Source of the DNA: Neoroseomonas lacus | Lineage (GTDB): Bacteria; Pseudomonadota; Alphaproteobacteria; Acetobacterales; Acetobacteraceae | Length of the DNA: 64,000 nt | Assembly (NCBI RefSeq): GCF_014644535.1 | Contig: NZ_BMKW01000018.1 | Span: forward strand, 1 to 64,000 | Reading direction: 5' to 3' | Shown here: positions 60,551-64,000 of the stretch, piece after piece | Numbering within the stretch: the stretch's first letter is position 1 | How the letters are laid out: every line of letters begins with the position of its first letter | The notes under the pieces: model-generated | What the model was told of the DNA's origin: nothing | Databases searched by the model: none | Seen by the model: only the letters and a program-made list of their open reading frames with translations | Position numbers and translations under genes: made by a program

Positions 60551-61420
60551 ATGCAATCACGCCTGGCCGGGGTGGCGCTGCAACTCGCGGCGCTGGCGAC
60601 CTTCGTCATGATGGATACGCTCACCAAACTCCTGACCGCGGGATTCCCTGTGGCGCAGGTGATGTGGGCGCGGTTCCTGTTCGGCTTCATCACCGTGGCC
60701 ATCGCCCTGCGGCTGGCTACCGGTCACTTCCCCTGGCGCAGCCGCGCCCCCGGCTGGCAGACATTGCGCAGCCTCACCTTGGCCGGCTGCAACCTGCTGT
60801 TCACCAATGCGCTCGTATACATCCCACTGGCGGATGCCACGGCGGTCGGCTTTGCCTCGCCGCTGTTCACGATCACCCTGGCGGCGATCGTCCTGAAGGA
60901 GAGTGTCGGATGGCGGCGATGGGCCGGGGTCGGGATCGGACTGCTGGGCGTCGTCGTGTTACTGCGCCCATCCTTCCTGTTCGGCACCGCGCCGGTGCAT
61001 TGGGCCATGGTGCTGCCGCTCGGCACCGCCGCGCTGTTCGCCGTCTATCAGATCCTGACACGGCGGCTGGCCGGGCTCGACGACCCGCGCACCACCATTT
61101 TCCACACCAGCCTGGCGGCCTCCTTCGTGATGTCGGCGACCACGCCCTTTGCCTGGGCCTGGCCTTCGGTCGAGGGGTGGGGGGCGTTGGCGTTGCTCGG
61201 CATCCTGGGTGGCGCGGGGCACGGGTTGCTGGTGATGGCCTTCGCCCGCGCGCCGGCCAGCCTGCTCGCGCCTATGTCCTATACCCAGATCATCTGGGCG
61301 GTGATCGCCGGCGCCCTGGTTTTCGGGGACGTGCCGGACCTGCTCACCCTGCTTGGCATGGCGATCGTGGCGGTGGGCGGGATCCTGGTGGCGCTGCCCG
61401 ACCGGCGGCGCGGCGGCTGA
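60551..61420 (+). CDS. EamA/DMT-superfamily transporter
   Basis: A 289-residue membrane protein with about ten helices in two EamA repeats; ALQLAALATFVMMDTLTKLL opens helix 1, and IPLADATAVGFASPLFTITL is the typical loop-helix motif near residue 95. It most likely exports a small metabolite. ATG at 60551 lies in a poor ribosome-site context. The second half has MSYTQIIWAVIAGALVFGD. No relation to flanking genes is evident. Confidence 0.9.
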   Translation: MQSRLAGVALQLAALATFVMMDTLTKLLTAGFPVAQVMWARFLFGFITVAIALRLATGHFPWRSRAPGWQTLRSLTLAGCNLLFTNALVYIPLADATAVGFASPLFTITLAAIVLKESVGWRRWAGVGIGLLGVVVLLRPSFLFGTAPVHWAMVLPLGTAALFAVYQILTRRLAGLDDPRTTIFHTSLAASFVMSATTPFAWAWPSVEGWGALALLGILGGAGHGLLVMAFARAPASLLAPMSYTQIIWAVIAGALVFGDVPDLLTLLGMAIVAVGGILVALPDRRRGG

Positions 61421-61646
61421 CCGACGGGGCGGCATCCTGCCCCGCCGAGTCGGCGGGGATGGCGCGGCAGTCCTGTGTTCGCAGCATGACTGCAGCCCGC
61501 ATTGGGATGGGTCGAATCAGGCGAAGCTTGCACCGTGGGCCCCGCTGGTTTAGCGAAGCAGCGCATCGCTTGCATGGTTTCGGCGGACCGCGGGCCCGTC
61601 GGGACGGTGCGGCACCGGCGCTCGGAGCGCGGGCGTGAGGGGATCG

Positions 61647-62351
61647 ATGGCGGACATCGGATTGGCCAAAGGGGCCGGAGAACGCGGCCACGCGCGCGCG
61701 GCGCTTGATGCTGCCAGCGTACGGGACGCCTATCGCCGCTGGGCGGGCTTCTACGACACGGTGTTTGGCGGGGTGTCCGGGTTCGGTCGCCGGCGCGCGG
61801 TGGCGGCGGTGAACCGCCTGTCGGGCGCGCGTGTGCTGGAAGTCGGCGTCGGCACCGGGCTTGCCTTGCCGCTGTACCGGCGGGACCTGCAGGTCGTCGG
61901 CATCGATCTGTCGCGCGAGATGCTGCAGAAGGCGCAGGAACGGGTGGCGGCCGAAGGGCTGGCCAATGTCCGTGGCCTGGTCGAGATGGATGCCGAGCGC
62001 ATGGCCTTCGGGGACGGCGCCTTTGACATCGCGGTAGCGATGTTCACCGCCTCGGTCGTGCCGGATGCGAAGAAGCTGTTCGCCGAGATGTCGCGCGTGG
62101 TGCGGCCGGGCGGGCATCTGCTGTTCGTCAATCATTTCGCCGCCGAGGGCGGGCCGCGCTGGTGGGTCGAGCGCGCCATGGCGCCGCTCGCGCGCCGACT
62201 CGGCTGGCATCCGGACTTTGCGCTGTGCGAATTGTTCGAACCCTCGACGACGATGGTCGAGAGCATCGAGCCCTGCCCGCCGGCCGGCATCTTCACGCTG
62301 GTGCAGATGCGCAATCCGGCGGCGCTGCCGCAGGCCCTCGCGGCGGAGTGA
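61647..62351 (+). CDS. Class I methyltransferase, PmtA-like (phosphatidylethanolamine N-methyltransferase)
   Basis: A 234-residue SAM methyltransferase. VRDAYRRWAGFYDTVFGGVS near residue 30 resembles PmtA proteins. Motif I is VLEVGVGTGLALPLY near 65, and VVRPGGHLLFVNHF near 155 is motif III. PmtA makes phosphatidylcholine from phosphatidylethanolamine in alphaproteobacteria. GAGGGG precedes the ATG at 61647. A UbiE-type role is the alternative. Confidence 0.85.
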   Translation: MADIGLAKGAGERGHARAALDAASVRDAYRRWAGFYDTVFGGVSGFGRRRAVAAVNRLSGARVLEVGVGTGLALPLYRRDLQVVGIDLSREMLQKAQERVAAEGLANVRGLVEMDAERMAFGDGAFDIAVAMFTASVVPDAKKLFAEMSRVVRPGGHLLFVNHFAAEGGPRWWVERAMAPLARRLGWHPDFALCELFEPSTTMVESIEPCPPAGIFTLVQMRNPAALPQALAAE

Positions 62352-62696
62352 GGCGGCGCCGTAGGTGGTGTCCGGCCTCGTCCTGACGGCCGGTGTGACA
62401 GCATCGCGTGACCATGCTCCCGCCGCGCGGGCTGAACGCGTGGACGTGCCGCCGATGGCGATGATTCAAGACAATGTTCCGCTTGCGCAGGATTGCGTCT
62501 CCGGGAGGCGTGATCACTTGTGCGGTGCGGGGTGCCGCGACTATGGTCCGCCCGCGGCGCCGGGTCTCGGGACCGGTGGCGCACGTGTCGCTGTTGTCCG
62601 TCTTTCGGCTGGCGAGAGTGAGGCGTAGGAATTCTTGGGGTTGCGCGGCAACGCGCACGGGCAAAGCTGATGCGGCGACGCGCACGGGGAATGGTG
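62352..62696. other. Intergenic region before the cytochrome oxidase operon
   Basis: About 345 bp between the PmtA-like gene and coxB. It must hold the coxB promoter. I do not see a clear -35/-10 pair, hairpin or conserved operator; open frames through it look like noise. An AT-richer patch lies around 62460-62480. Confidence 0.4.

Positions 62697-64000
<1,304 letters not shown>

Overview
The window reads as a chromosomal segment of a very high-GC alphaproteobacterium, most likely Acetobacteraceae (Roseomonas-like). The clues are a gcrA cell-cycle regulator, PhaR-type polyhydroxyalkanoate control, a coxB-ctaD oxidase operon, an abundance of Bug/TctC-type solute receptors, and strong G/C bias at third codon positions. 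This placement is inference from gene content; no rRNA or tRNA gene was seen. No CRISPR array, intact insertion sequence, integrase or prophage gene was seen either.

Region 1 (1-11544) is a surface-polysaccharide locus. It holds GDP-mannose 4,6-dehydratase and GDP-L-fucose synthase, four separate glycosyltransferase genes plus one large two-domain glycosyltransferase, a truncated sugar-nucleotide epimerase/dehydratase at the left edge, and an ABC-2 polysaccharide exporter pair. Together they would make, assemble and export a fucose-type glycan. Region 2 (11626-14202) holds envelope genes: a glycine-zipper lipoprotein, a lipoprotein lytic transglycosylase carrying a SPOR domain, and a tiny acidic protein.

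Region 3 (14337-22614) is a tight, largely overlapping catabolic operon: ADP-forming acyl-CoA synthetase, MaoC hydratase, isocitrate lyase/PEP-mutase family enzyme, CoA-transferase A and B, two acyl-CoA dehydrogenases and an enoyl-CoA hydratase. It is followed by an ABC exporter, an amidase, a DUF805 membrane protein, a small lipoprotein, a thiazoline-carboxylate-hydrolase-like protein and a methyltransferase. Region 4 (29134-37464) is an uptake and catabolism block: three Bug receptors, a peptide-type solute-binding protein, an amidohydrolase, an enolase-superfamily enzyme and a DMT transporter. No cognate permease genes are present.

Region 5 (37636-43069) looks like a metalloid (arsenic) resistance island with two divergent arms. 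The left arm is PadR regulator, flavin oxidoreductase and MFS transporter. The right arm is ArsR, ArsP-type permease, CxxC thioredoxin-like protein and rhodanese. Two unrelated enzymes on opposite strands both end in Cys-Cys-rich tails. Region 6 (43427-52396) holds a phnCDEE phosphonate/phosphate-ester uptake operon behind a textbook Pho box. It is flanked by two paralogous solute-binding proteins, with a Bug receptor and a rhodanese nearby.

Region 7 (52536-56512) is a PHA storage locus: an XRE regulator, phaR, a coiled-coil small protein that overlaps a class III-like PHA synthase, and thiolase. Region 8 (56799-64000) holds a P-loop kinase-like protein, a MATE/HxlR pair with a conspicuous operator, gcrA, a DMT transporter, a PmtA-like methyltransferase and the start of the cytochrome oxidase operon. 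GC-rich hairpins of a few recurring types sit between genes across the window.
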